The translations under genes were made by a program, and so were the position numbers. 64,000 bases of DNA. Origin: Tetraselmis striata (taxonomy: Eukaryota; Chlorophyta; Chlorodendrophyceae; Chlorodendrales; Chlorodendraceae). Positions 23,855 to 35,390 of the stretch are shown here, piece after piece. A model generated the notes under the pieces. That model was not told where the DNA came from. It did not search any database and saw only the letters and a program-made list of their open reading frames with translations. Within the stretch, counting starts at the first letter, position 1; the number at the start of each line of letters is the position of its first letter. Where the stretch lies: positions 1 to 64,000 of the forward strand of contig VCJN01001859.1 of assembly GCA_006384855.1 (NCBI GenBank). Reading direction: 5' to 3'.

Positions 23855-24105
23855 GGTAAAAGTAAAAGTAAAGTTCGCCCCGGGACGTCGGCCGAAGCCG
23901 CCATAGCACTTGACCTCTTGCGCCAACTGCATTCGTAGGTCTGGCATGGCCCGTAGACCATTGCCTTATCCGAACCACGAAGGGCTAATGCATCAACCGG
24001 GGAAACCCATGACACGCCGGGACGAGATTGCCGAAAGTGCATCGGCCAGGAATCGATACCCGGACTCCTCGCGTACGAGACGACCGCTCAACCGAGCGGA
24101 CTAGG
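23855..24105 (-). mobile_element. tRNA-derived SINE, copy 1
   Basis: On the minus strand the element starts at about 24105 with a tRNA-like head: a box A-like cggttgagcggtcg, a gtctcgtacgcgag hairpin, and a box B-like ggtatcgattcctgg. About 190 bases of unrelated body follow (gttgatgcattagcccttcg, then aagtgctatggcggc), with a short tttactttta tail. The same body and head occur at 48567-48820. The head plus shared body supports a tRNA-derived SINE transcribed by RNA polymerase III. Confidence 0.6.
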
Positions 24106-24239
24106 GATGTGCATCACGGTATTCGTCGTAGTCTAGTATTCGTTATTCATTGGTAGTCGGAAACCGGCGCGGCACCTTAAACATGCTCGAAATACCAAAT
24201 AAGATTCATGTGTATCGATCCAAACTAACCGTAGTAAAT

Positions 24240-24520
24240 GTGGTTTCCTCCTTTCCTAACCGCTTTCTAGATGCATGTGCTTCTGGACCGGTATGGGTTA
24301 CTAGGTCAAACGCCCGCCCATGCGCCCCTTCTTGTGCAGCACGAGCATACATAAAAGCGGTTGTAACAAGTGAGCCCCCCATCTTCTAGTTTCTTTATTT
24401 TCCACACGTCGATCAAATGTCCCGTAATCTGTTAGTTGCGGGCAAGGTCACATGTTGTTTAAAGCCCGCACTCGACTCACCATTGTCCGACTGTGATATT
24501 CTCGTCCGTATGTCCGTGCT
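24240..24520 (+). repeat. Solo copy of the YR-1 flanking repeat
   Basis: Third member of the family at 632-905 and 3768-3950, with ggtttcctcctttcc at the left end and a gttgcgggcaaggtcaca block near 24435. No element body is attached. Confidence 0.65.
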
Positions 24521-24880
24521 ATTGTAAGTAAGCCCGCCCACCTCTCCTCCATTGTACCCTATTACCCTGTAGGAGCATCGATATACAACATAACGTAATG
24601 ACATATACGGCAACCACCCCTTGCGAGTTTCTATGGCATATGTGTAGCCCTGTTCATCACATCGTTCATTGGTTATTTTCAAGGGGTATTTATACTCCAC
24701 ATCAATCACCATACATCTCTACTATCACCACGCCATCCGGCAGTGTTGGGCCAACCTACTTTATTACACCCAGGGCAGGGCTCGACGAGAGGTGGCCCTC
24801 ATCAATGTGAATGTTGCTGTCATATGCTGCTCCTATATAGCGGTACGAGTTACCTGCCTGTTTCTTGCATGCTGAACATT

Positions 24881-27800
24881 GAACATCAATCGGAATGCGA
24901 TGTGCCCTCCTCTTTGCCACCCATGGCACGCAACACAACTCCGTCACTTCGCAGTCGTCACTCGAACGTCAGCACTAGGCAGCTGTTGCCAGCACAGGCA
25001 AGTGCTGATTCCTGTTTAGAGCAACACCTCCCCAAAAACAAGCATCCCCAGCCCCCCTTTTCACTTCAGTTCACCAGCTACCAGATTGTTCGTTCTTGCA
25101 GTTTCCAAACCTTTTTGACATTTTGAACATTATTTTGAACATCGAACATCAATCGGAATGCGATGTGCCCTCCTCTTTGCTAGCCATGATCCGTAGCACG
25201 ACGCAGTTACTCAGCAATCGTCATCCAAACGTCAGCACTAGGCAGCTGTTGCCGCCGCAAGCAAGTGCTGATTCCTGTTTAGAGCAACACCTCCCCACAA
25301 ACAAGCATCAGCAGCCCCCCTTTACACTTCAGTTCACCAGCTACCAGATTGTTCGTTCTTGCAGTTTCCAAACCTTTTTGACATTTTGAACATTATTTTG
25401 AACATCGAACATCAATCGGAATGCGATGTGCCCTCCTCTTTGCTAGCCATGACCCGCCGCACGACGCAGTTACTCAGCACTCGTCATCCAAACGTCAGCA
25501 CTAGGCAACTGTTGCCGCCGCAAGCAAGTGCTGATTCCTGTTTAGAGCAACACCTCCCCACAAACAAGCATCCGCAGGCCCCCTTTACACTTCAGTTCAC
25601 CAGCTACCAGATTGTTCGTTCTTGCAGTTTCCAAACCTTTTTGACATTTTGAGCATTATTTTGAACATCGAACATCAATCGGAATGCGATGTGCCCTCCT
25701 CTTTGCTAGCCATGACCCGCCGCACGACGCAGTTACTCAGCACTCGTCATCCAAACGTCAGCACTAGGCAGCTGTTGCCGCCGCAAGCAAGTGCTGATTC
25801 CTGTTTAGAGCAACACCTCCCCACAAACAAGCATCAGTGGCCCCCCTTTTCACTTCAGTTCACCAGCTACCAGATTGTTCGTTCTTGCAGTTTCCAAACC
25901 TTTTTGACATTTTGAGCATTATTTTGAACATCGAACATCAATCGGAATGCGATGTGCCCTCCTCTTTGCTAGCCATGACCCGCCGCACGACGCAGTTACT
26001 CAGCAATCGTCATCCAAACGTCAGCACTAGGCAGCTGTTGCCGCCGCAAGCAAGTGCTGATTCCTGTTTAGAGCAACACCTCCCCACAAACAAGCATCAG
26101 TGGCCCCCCTTTACACTTCAGTTCACCAGCTACCAGATTGTTCGTTCTTGCAGTTTCCAAACCTTTTTGACATTTTGAACATTATTTTGAACATCGAACA
26201 TCAATCGGAATGCGATGTGCCCTCCTCTTTGCTAGCCATGATCCGTAGCACGACGCAGTTACTCAGCAATCGTCATCCAAACGTCAGCACTAGGCAGCTG
26301 TTGCCGCCGCAAGCAAGTGCTGATTCATGTTTAGAGCAACACCTCCCCACAAACAAGCATCAGCAGCCCCCCTTTACACTTCAGTTCACCAGCTACCAGA
26401 TTGTTCGTTCTTGCAGTTTCCAAACCTTTTTGACATTTTGAACATTATTTTGAACATCGAACATCAATCGGAATGCGATGTGCCCTCCTCTTTGCTAGCC
26501 ATGACCCGCCGCACGACGCAGTTACTCAGCACTCGTCATCCAAACGTCAGCACTAGGCAACTGTTGCCGCCGCAAGCAAGTGCTGATTCCTGTTTAGAGC
26601 AACACCTCCCCACAAACAAGCATCCGCAGGCCCCCTTTACACTTCAGTTCACCAGCTACCAGATTGTTCGTTCTTGCAGTTTCCAAACCTTTTTGACATT
26701 TTGAACATTATTTTGAACATCGAACATCAATCGGAATGCGATGTGCCCTCCTCTTTGCTAGCCATGACCCGCCGCACGACGCAGTTACTCAGCACTCGTC
26801 ATCCAAACGTCAGCACTAGGCAGCTGTTGCCGCCGCAAGCAAGTGCTGATTCCTGTTTAGAGCAACACCTCCCCACAAACAAGCATCAGTGGCCCCCCTT
26901 TTCACTTCAGTTCACCAGCTACCAGATTGTTCGTTCTTGCAGTTTCCAAACCTTTTTGACATTTTGAGCATTATTTTGAACATCGAACATCAATCGGAAT
27001 GCGATGTGCCCTCCTCTTTGCTAGCCATGACCCGCCGCACGACGCAGTTACTCAGCAATCGTCATCCAAACGTCAGCACTAGGCAGCTGTTGCCGCCGCA
27101 AGCAAGTGCTGATTCCTGTTTAGAGCAACATCTCCCCACAAACAAGCATCAGTGGCCCCCCTTTACACTTCAGTTCACCAGCTACCAGATTGTTCGTTCT
27201 TGCAGTTTCCAAACCTTTTTGGCATTTTGAACATTATTTTGAACATCGAACATCAATCGGAATGCGATGTGCCCTCCTCTTTGCTAGCCATGACCCGCCG
27301 CACGACGCAGTTACTCAGCACTCGTCATCCAAACGTCAGCACTAGGCAACTGTTGCCGCCGCAAGCAAGTGCTGATTCCTGTTTAGAGCAACACCTCCCC
27401 ACAAACAAGCATCAGTGGCCCCCCTTTTCACTTCAGTTCACCAGCTACCAGATTGTTCGTTCTTGCAGTTTCCAAACCTTTTTGGCATTTTGAACATTAT
27501 TTTGAACATCGAACATCAATCGGAATGCGATGTGCCCTCCTCTTTGCTAGCCATGACCCGCCGCACGACGCAGTTACTCAGCAATCGTCATCCAAACGTC
27601 AGCACTAGGCAGCTGTTGCCGCCGCAAGCAAGTGCTGATTCCTGTTTAGAGCAACACCTCCCCACAAACAAGCATCAGTGGCCCCCCTTTACACTTCAGT
27701 TCACCAGCTACCAGATTGTTCGTTCTTGCAGTTTCCAAACCTTTTTGACATTTTGAACATTATTTTGAACATCGAACATCAATCGGAATGCGATGTGGTC

Positions 27801-28006
27801 TCCTCTTTGCTAGCCATGACCCGCCGCACGACGCAGTTACTCAGCACTCGTCATCCAAACGTCAGCACTAGGCAACTGTTGCCGCCGCAAGCAAGTGCTG
27901 ATTCCTGTTTAGAGCAACACCTCCCCACAAACAAGCATCAGTGGCCCCCCTTTTCACTTCAGTTCACCCGCTACCAGAATATTTGTTCTTACAGTTTGCA
28001 AACCTT
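24881..28006 (+). repeat. 263-bp satellite, 12 tandem copies
   Basis: Unit starts (gaacatcaatcgg) fall at 24881, 25144, 25407, 25670, 25933, 26196, 26459, 26722, 26985, 27248, 27511 and 27774, exactly 263 bp apart with no indel. The first and last units are the most divergent. Because 263 is not a multiple of three, each unit carries a similar ~97-codon frame that stops in the next unit; I take this as fortuitous. Variant sites show that units 2-5 are repeated as 6-9 (see separate entry). Confidence 0.97.
25144..27247 (+). repeat. Higher-order tetramer (2 x 1,052 bp) within the satellite
   Basis: Diagnostic variants run in the same order twice: unit A (gatccgtagc, caatcg, cagcagccccc), B (gacccgccgc, cactcg, gcaactg, ccgcaggcccc), C (cactcg, gcagctg, cagtggcccccctttt), D (preceded by gagcatt, caatcg, cagtggccccccttta). 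Units 2-5 equal units 6-9. Units 10-12 then alternate two types, suggesting a later dimer expansion. Confidence 0.85.
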
Positions 28007-28477
28007 ATTTAAAATGTGCGCGAGGACTGGAGATACCCCACTCTAAAATACTCCCCTGCGATTGTCCCCTGCAAAAAGGGAACATCGCAGAGAAGCCCTG
28101 CCTCCCAGGCAGGAATACGTACATGCTCATAAAATAGATGAAATGGGGGAATAGCAGCCATCCTGACTTCCATCGCCGTCAAATCAACGGCAGCTCTTGG
28201 ATGCTGCTTTAGAGGTCCATGCTTGAGATCCAGGCATGGCATTAGGGCGTCACGGCAGAGCGTTATTCGGTGTTATCGGTCATCCGGTCGTTCAATCAGT
28301 ATTGTATTGGGCGCTTGAATGTCACGTTATTTTGATGTTCAGTGCGCAGGAGCACGCTATGAAGGAATGAGGCGGTGCTTTGCTCCGTCATCATTCTTCT
28401 GGTCTTATTTGGGCTCCAAGCGGGGTCAGCTCACTGGGATGGGGCGCACCGCCTCCCAGCGGCATCATGTTCCGCGA
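28007..28477. other. Gap between satellite and F-box gene
   Basis: Contains the presumed 3' untranslated region of the minus-strand F-box/LRR gene (stop at 28478). No gene is seen. Confidence 0.5.
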
Positions 28478-29976
28478 TCATTGGAGGATCACGCCGCAGT
28501 CGCTTAGCGCGCGCAGGGCGTAAAAGCTCATCGAGCCGCACCCACGGAGGTTGAGACGCATCCCCGGTCGATTCAATCCATCCGCATACACCACGAGTGC
28601 GTCCAGCGCCTTTTCACTCATGCCATTGCACTCTTCCAGGTTGAGGTTGGTCAGCCCTGTCACCCGCCCAGGGACAAGCCACTCCTCCACGCCCATGGCG
28701 CCCTTGGTGAAGGAGAGGTTGAGGCTGGTGAGGGCAGGCATCTTGGCAAACTGCGACCACGCCAACGAGGTGCCGATGTTCTTGCATAGAGTGAGGTCCA
28801 GCGTGTGCAGGCGCTGCAGCGGGCGCATGAAGTCAGCATGCTGTGCGAGGTCCCAGTACTTGGACAGCGAGTTGGTGGCCATCCGGAAGCAGCCCCGCAA
28901 GGAGAGGCTCTCCAGGTCCTGCATGCCCATCACTACCCCCACCGCAGAGCCCATCACCTGCTCACTGCCAAAGGACAGCGACCTGAGGGCAGTGAGCCCC
29001 TTCAGCTGCAAGACGGCTGTGTCTGTGACTTTGTTCAGGCCGAGCAGGTTGAGTGACCGGAGCATAGTCAGCTTGGCGAGGGATGCCAGGCCGGCGCCGT
29101 CAATGTCGTGACAGTTCTCCAAGCTGAGGCTGGTGAGACTGGGCAGCGACAGGAGGGAATTAAGGCTGGCATTGGTGAGCTTGCGGCAGCCGGAGAGATC
29201 GAGCTCTTTGAGACCGGGCATCTTGCGCACCAACGCGCTCACTGCAGTGTCGTCAAGTTGGAGGCATTCCGCCAGGCTGAGCTTGGTCAAACCGCCCGCA
29301 AACGAGCCCAGCGTGGCCAGGTCCGCAGCCTTGAGGAGGGCGCACTCGCTGAGGTCCAGGCTGTGGAGCGCACGGAAGCGGACGAGGAAGGGCAGGTGCA
29401 CCGACTCCAGGTTGACGTGCAACAAAGAGAGGCTGGTGAGCTTGGCGCCGTAGGCAGCGCCCAGCACGCTGAGATCCTGCGGGAACACTGGCCCGGAGAC
29501 CTGCAGGCAGGTGATTGTGGGGAAGCGGCGCACGAGGTTCTCGGCGCGCACGTGGGCCAGGTTCGGCTTCAGGGACCGGACGGTGTCGCCGAGGGGTTGG
29601 CACCAGTTGGAGCAGACCAGCGCCGCGCTGCGGATGGTGTGTTTCCCTTGCATACTGTCGGCAAGGGACAGAGCCTTGAGCAGTTCCTCCGTGGGCACGC
29701 GGTTGAAGAGCTCAGCCCAGCCGCCAACCTGCCAGAACAAAGCAGAGGACATCAGAGGAAAGGCACCGATGCACACGCAGGGCAGTATCAACCAAGATCA
29801 CCGCAACCTCAAGGAAGGAAAGGCCTGCATTGCCGGGCAGCACTGCTGCGACGAAATCCGGGCACTACCTCAGACGCCGGCTCAGGCGCTGCGTGGCTGG
29901 GTTGAGGCTCCGGTGCCGCAGACAAGCGAGCCGACCTCCGGCAGCCGGATGGAGCGCAGTCGGAGAAACGGCCCAT
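28478..29976 (-). CDS. F-box / leucine-rich-repeat protein
   Basis: Two exons, 29869-29976 and 28478-29728, code 452 residues. After a 36-residue proline/alanine-rich N-terminus, residues 38-90 resemble an F-box (AELFNRVPTEELLKAL ... SAALVCSNWCQPLGDTVRSL). Residues 95-450 contain about 13 leucine-rich repeats of the cysteine-containing type (LKELDLSGCRKLTNASL, LTSLSLENCHDIDGAGL, LHTLDLTLCKNIG, LTNLNLEECNGMSEKAL). Such proteins usually serve as substrate receptors of SCF ubiquitin ligases, the F-box binding SKP1; the target is unknown. Exon 2 is secure. The first exon and start codon are inferred from a GAG/GTAGTG donor in phase 0. Alternatively this long exon could be the 3' part of the gene annotated just upstream at 30153-31047. 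Confidence 0.8.
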
Positions 29977-30152
29977 CTTGCGGGGAGGCGGCGGGCTGAA
30001 CACTGCACGGCTCGAGCTGCGCGGCGGGCAATGGGGGGAGGGAGGGGGGTATTTGTCAGTGAACGGGCAGAGGGACCACTCACATCAGCACCACGGCAAG
30101 AGGGTGGTTCGGTGGGTGAGGAGGGGAAGTACCCCGCGCAGTCAGGTGTCAC

Positions 30153-31047
30153 GAACGATGTCTCTGCGGGCGGCAGAGCGACCGCCTTGCCTTTGGCTTC
30201 CGTGTGCTCCTTCAGCGCCGACTCCTTGGAGTGCGTCCGCGCATACATCTCAACGGCGCGCTCCGCGGATGTGGACGTGAAGTGGCCGATGCAGCCATCC
30301 AGCCCTGCGCCCCGTGGTGGCCACATCAGAACGGCGCATCAGCACGGCATAGGGTTTGTGAGGCACCGCTTTTCTTCCGCCATCAGGGGATGGCTACATC
30401 AATAGGCAGGCACTCTGTACATTCAAGGGGGCGCATTAATCACCTGACTTGACGATGTCGTGCACATTTCCCAGCCGCTGGCCCAGCTCATGGGTCGACT
30501 CCTCCTGCCACAGCGCCTCCTCGCCGACCGCCATGTTCAGACAGGTCAGCTTGCGCTGGTAAGAGACGGTCAGCTTGGCGCAGTCGGAGGACACCTCATC
30601 CGTGTCACAGCCCATGGCAGTAAAGCCTTCCCATTTCGTCAGGTGTTCATCCAGGGTTTGCTGCTCTGCACGTTGCGCAGGATGTCAGTTCTCCGGAGCA
30701 GCGCATACCTCATCAACACGTGAGACAGCACATTCATGTGAAAATGGAGGAGGTGTCATGTGACAGGTTGGGGGGGGGGGGGGGGGGGGGGGTCTACCTT
30801 CGTGGACAAATCGCTGCGCGCATTGCAGCAGGTTGAGCCGCAGCGGGCGCAGAGAGGCACCGCTCGAATTGAAGTTGGGGCTGCTGGTCTGCTTGACGGT
30901 GGCCGCGATCACAAACAGGTGGCAGTTGAAGCTGGCCTCCAGGTTCTCCACTTCGGCGACCAGCGCGACTTTGGTGCGGCGCTTGGAGCTGCGCACACCG
31001 CTCGGGGCGGCTGCCTCCAGGGCTCTGCCATTCTTCTTCCGCGCCAT
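30153..31047 (-). CDS. Unrecognised alpha-helical protein (exons 1-3)
   Basis: Three in-phase exons are visible: 30798-31047, 30444-30665 and about 30153-30304. The start codon at 31047 gives MARKKNGRALEAAAP; an in-frame ATG also lies further upstream. The protein has a basic N-terminus, then charged helical segments (LVAEVENLEASFNCHLFV, QQTLDEHLTKWEGFTAMG, ALWQEESTHELGQRLGNV, AERAVEMYARTHSKESAL). I do not recognise the family; its composition would suit a coiled-coil or small scaffold protein. Exon 1 ends at GAAG/GTAGA, which runs straight into a C23 tract. The 3' end is not settled: the third exon either terminates further on or splices toward the F-box gene. Confidence 0.5.
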
Positions 31048-32972
31048 CCGCCTACCGCGCCTGGAGGACTCACAGAGTCCTCGTGCTATATGGGCGCACA
31101 TGTGGGGCAATAGTTAGCGGGGATCAACAGCAGCCAGCGCCAGGTTGATGCGAGTTACGCAACGATAGCGAGACCTAGGGCCAGGTACGTCGTCCTATGG
31201 CCACAGCGGTACAAAGGACAGACAACCGTCTCCCGGGCAAGGGGGGCGAGGCGCGTGGCGAGGGAAGGCAGAGCGTATCAATATTATTTTTAAATACTTA
31301 CCAGGTAGCGGCGCGAACGCGCGGCGCTGTCTGCCGTCCAAACCAGCGCTCTAGATCGAGACCCGCAGCATGAGACGCGGCTAGGAGATGGGCGTGGGTC
31401 CCCAGCCGTAACTACGTGGGACTGGTCCAGGCTATAGGCTGACATTTGGATCGCTTGGGTGCTCGGACGAGGGTCGGCGCAGTCGGCACAGGCTTGCGTA
31501 TAGAGACGGATCGGGTGAGGGGGATCGGACGGAATGGGCGGCCGCGGGGCGGGGCGGGGGGGGGGGGGGGGGGGCGGCGGCGAAGGACTCCCCGCCCACA
31601 TGTGGGTGCTAATGCGGGCGCAGGGCAATACGGACGCACCGCGATAACGAGTGAAGGGGCCGGCACGCAAGAAGAGGCCGGGAGGGTTCGGAGAGGTGGG
31701 GAGCGAGCGAGCGAGGCGCCAACAACAGTACGGCGCGGTGTGGGGGAATCGTACGTATTGGTTTCGTATGGCGCAGGCGTTGCCCGGCGGCGGAGAGCTG
31801 ACGATCGCCAGGTTGTCACAGAGTTGGCCAAGTCAGACTTGGTCGGCCGGGGAGTACCTGGGGCGTCCACCAGGACCTCGGCTTGGCGGAGCGGGCCGGC
31901 GGAGGGTCGTTGGGAGCGCCGCGACTGCTACTTGCGAAGTAGTTTGAAAGGTCGGCTCCGCGTGTCGACCACAAGCGGCGTTGCTACCAGGAAGGGTGGG
32001 CGTACGATATTCGCTACCACTACTGTCCGCGCGGCGATGGCGTTCTCGTAGGATACCTGTACGAAGCGACTGTGCGTGGCTTAGTTACGCGAGCGGGCAG
32101 CCGACGACCGACAGACTGAGCGTGGTGACACAGCGGCGGTAGCACGTCCCGTGCCCTGCACAGAAATGCTCCACCCTCTGGTGTAGCTCTGAGTCGAGGG
32201 AACGCGGACACAAGTGCGGCGCGGCGGCATGAGTCGCGACGACTAATGAGGCGAATGGCACGGCGGACGGGCACACGCAGCGGACACAATTCAAAAAGCT
32301 GTCCAGCTGACGCAGGGGTGTTTGAATTGGACAGTGACAGCTACTTTGCAGGACGGATATTGCATCTACGGATGTGCAGCAGCGTTGGGGTGATGGCGAC
32401 CGCTGCGCAGCCGTCAGATGGCTGCACGCGGCGCTGCTCGAAACGCCGGTTGATGCCCGTCGCGCAATCGCGCGGTGACATCCGCCAATACAAGCGGCCC
32501 GCACCTGTCGTAAAGGTACTACAGGTACCCGTACTAGTAGTCTCTAATATGCCGATGAAAATACCCTGTACTGCCACGCATAAAGAGCTGTACGAGGTGT
32601 GATACGAGGTACGTGTAAGAGTACACAGGTACAGGTGTACAGGCGCAGGTGCAGGTGTACAGGGACTGGTGTACAGTATGGAGGACCCGTCGTATCGCAC
32701 GTGTGATACGAGGTACGTATGTAAGAGTAGTTGCTGGCGACCATATACTAAGGATTATATAGGCGTTTTAAAATGTCATACGAACTAGTCCTTTTTCCCA
32801 CCCACCCACCGCCGCATGGGCGGGCCCGACGACCGTCCTCGGCCCTCGGAATCGCGGGCCCTTCCTCCGCCTCCACCCCCGGCTGGGGATGGGGGCGGGG
32901 ATCGTGCACGGGTGGCGCCTTGGTAGCCTTGGCCCCGCCCGTGCTGCCACTGCCGCGGAGGAGCAGTGTGAG
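31048..32972. other. No gene seen; short repeats
   Basis: Long open frames at 31290-32051 on both strands are GC-driven and include a G run (31558-31574). At 32600-32735 two copies of gtgatacgaggtacgt flank a gtacaggtgcaggtgtacag-type array. Nothing is recognisable as protein. Confidence 0.45.
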
Positions 32973-34045
32973 CTGGACACCGGCGTCTTACGTCGTTGCT
33001 GGTCCGGTCAAGTCCATGTTCGCTGTTCTTTGAGCACCCTCTCCCTTCCTGTCTTGTCGGCGCCTCCACATTACATTCGGCCTAGTGCCGCTATTGGAGT
33101 GGCCCGGGATGTTGTGCCGGGAAGGGAGTTCTACGTTCGGCGGAAGGGGACGCGACCGAGCTGGCGGCGGATCTGGCGCTGGGCGGAACAACGTGCGGTG
33201 GACACCGGCGTCGTACGTCGTTGCTGGTCCGGTCAAGTCCATGTTCGTTGTTCTTTGAGCACCCTCTCCCTTCCTGTCTTGTCGGCGCCTCCACATTACA
33301 TTCGGCCTAGTGCCGCTATTGGAGTGGCCCGGGATGTTGTGCCGGGAAGGGAGTTCTACGTTCGGCGGAAGGGGACGCGACCGAGCTGGCGGCGGATCTG
33401 GCGCTGGGCGGAACAACGTGCGCTGGACACCGGCGTCTTACGTCGTTGCTGGTCCGGTCAAGTCCATGTTCGCTGTTCTTTGAGCACCCTCTCCCTTCCT
33501 GTCCTGTCGGCGCCTCCACATTACATTCGGCCTAGTGCCGCTATTGGAGTGGCCCACGATGTTGTGCTGGGAAGGGAGTTCTACGTTCGGCGGAAGGGGA
33601 CGCGACCGAGCTGGCGGCGGATCTGGCGCTGGGCGGAACAAAGCGCGCTAGACACCGGCGTCTTACGTCGTTGCTGGCCCGGTCGGCTCTGCATTCCCTA
33701 CTTGTTGAGCACTTTCTCCCTTCCTGTCATGTTGGCGCCTCCACATTACATTCGGCCTAGTGCCGCTATTGGAGTGGCCCGGGATGTTGTGCTGGGGAAG
33801 GCGTTCTACGTTTGGCGGAAAAGGACGCGACCGAGCTGGCGGCGCATCTGGCGTTGGGTGGCCTGCGTCTGTTGCACGCCCGTGGCGCCCCGTTCTGGGT
33901 TGGACCCCCCCACTTCCGCTCCTTGCTGCGAGACCTCAACTTCGAAGCTCCTTTCCTGTCGGCGCCTTCATATTACATTCGGCCTAGTGCCGCTATTGGA
34001 GTGGCCCGGGATTGTGTGCTGGGGAGAGCGTCCCTACTGCGTGGA
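32973..34045 (+). repeat. 225-bp tandem repeat, four copies plus a partial fifth
   Basis: Copies start at 32973, 33198, 33423 and 33648; a diverged partial copy continues to about 34045. The unit starts ctggacaccggcgtcttacg and contains tacattcggcctagtgccg. Because 225 is divisible by three, one plus-strand frame (32889-34115) stays open for 408 codons as a 75-residue repeat. I cannot tell whether it is translated. The first three units are nearly identical. Confidence 0.9.
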
Positions 34046-34434
34046 GCGGCGGCTGGCTGGTGGCGATGCCTCGTCGGAGGCTACCATGGCGGTTCCCGCC
34101 TCTGTTGGCCCGTAGCTGGATTTCCTTCTGGATTTCCTTCTTGATTTCTTGAGTGTTGCGTCTAGCTCATGTAACTAGTCCTTTTTACTACGGGTTTTTA
34201 ACAGCCAAACTTCGAATCCCAACGCGGTACACCAAGCCGTTCGGTACATGTATCCCCACTGGCCTGGGTGTAAGGGTTATAGCGACAAAGAGCATCATTG
34301 TCTTATGTTACATGAGCTGGCTGCAGAAGGCGATCAGGAAACCACCCGAAACGGCAATAGGGAACATACACTACAGCAACTGCGCGGTGGAAGCAGCACC
34401 AGAAGAGGGTGCGGAATGAGCACGGGCAGACGCA

Positions 34435-35390
34435 TCAGACTTGGCCGACCGCACTCTGGCAGAGAGAATGCCGCCCAAGGTACCATGCACGCAAGCAGAC
34501 GACTCGTTGCAACAACCCCCGCCGCGTGCGCGACAAGAGATGGCGGAACTCATCGGACAACAAAGTTCCGAAGAGTCTAGACGGACTGACCGCGAAGGAA
34601 GCATGAAGTCGGGGCGCGGAAGGACCGCCAAGGAAGACCACCGTTAAAGCGATTTTTTTCGAGGCGGCCGCGGTCCTCAACCACAAAAGGGTAGTACCGG
34701 TGAACACTTTGATTGAGGCGGAAGAAGCCCGGTCCGCCGCCAGCTTGTTGTGCTCCGCCGCGGTCGCCGAGATCCCCGGGGTGCACCAGCGGGGTCGTTG
34801 CCCCAAGTGGGGGTCGTGGAGGACGACACACACGCGAAATCGATCATATAATCGCACGCCGCCGCCCCCCCCCCGCCCCCCCACCCCGCCAGCGTCAAAT
34901 CTGACGGCCGCGAGCGGTCCGTAGTTGGGCGCAGCCCACTCGTCTCAAGGGCCAGGTCGCCGACTCCCGAGCGGTCCCGGTCGAGCACTACCCCCGCTTC
35001 AATCGCCACGGAAGCCCACAGATTTTTCAAAGCGGTATGCATGCGATGCTTGTAGTCCGCCGCGACGGGGCAGATGGGCAGATGTTCCACAACGAAATCC
35101 GTGGCGTTCCGGTTCGAGTCATCCGTAGAGCGAAAGCCATAAGGGGTCAATACCACACGTGGGGCCAGGGCATGTGAGTATGTGACAAGCGCGGAACCCC
35201 CACGTGGGCGAAGGCCCAGCACCCGCGCAGCGGCGGCAGAATAAGCATCATGGGGAATGTTACTCTGATCCGAATGGAAAAGCGATAGGGAGCCCGGCCC
35301 GCACGCGTTGTACATGCGCAGAGTATCAATTCGCGAGGCCGCATCACCCGTACGATGGAAGCCAAGAGCGAGGGCCACGAAGTCACGCAA
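34435..35390 (-). pseudogene. Probable retroelement polyprotein relic (region after RT)
   Basis: The minus strand reads YNACGPGSLSLFHSDQSN, ICPVAADYKHRMHTALKNLW and RPSDLTLAGWGGG, then, after a frame change, AADRASSASIKVF. This order resembles the segment downstream of reverse transcriptase in algal/metazoan LINE- or DIRS-like ORFs (a degenerate Cys/His region, KHN.VRDAL, RPADLLL.GW.GG). A C-rich homopolymer lies in the middle. The family call is from residue pattern only. Confidence 0.4.

Noticed and set aside
24881..28006. CRISPR-like array
   Set aside because: Units are contiguous 263-bp repeats with no unique spacers, in a eukaryotic nuclear context.
24875..28046. Series of ~97-113-codon plus-strand frames (DVPSSLLAMTRRTTQLLS type)
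   Set aside because: They are the same frame seen in each 263-bp satellite unit, each ending in the next unit; no start context, splice sites or similarity to a known protein.
29108..29905. 265-codon plus-strand frame
   Set aside because: Antisense shadow of the F-box/LRR exon; its repeats (Ala/Glu/Gln/Arg-rich) mirror the leucine-rich repeats on the other strand.
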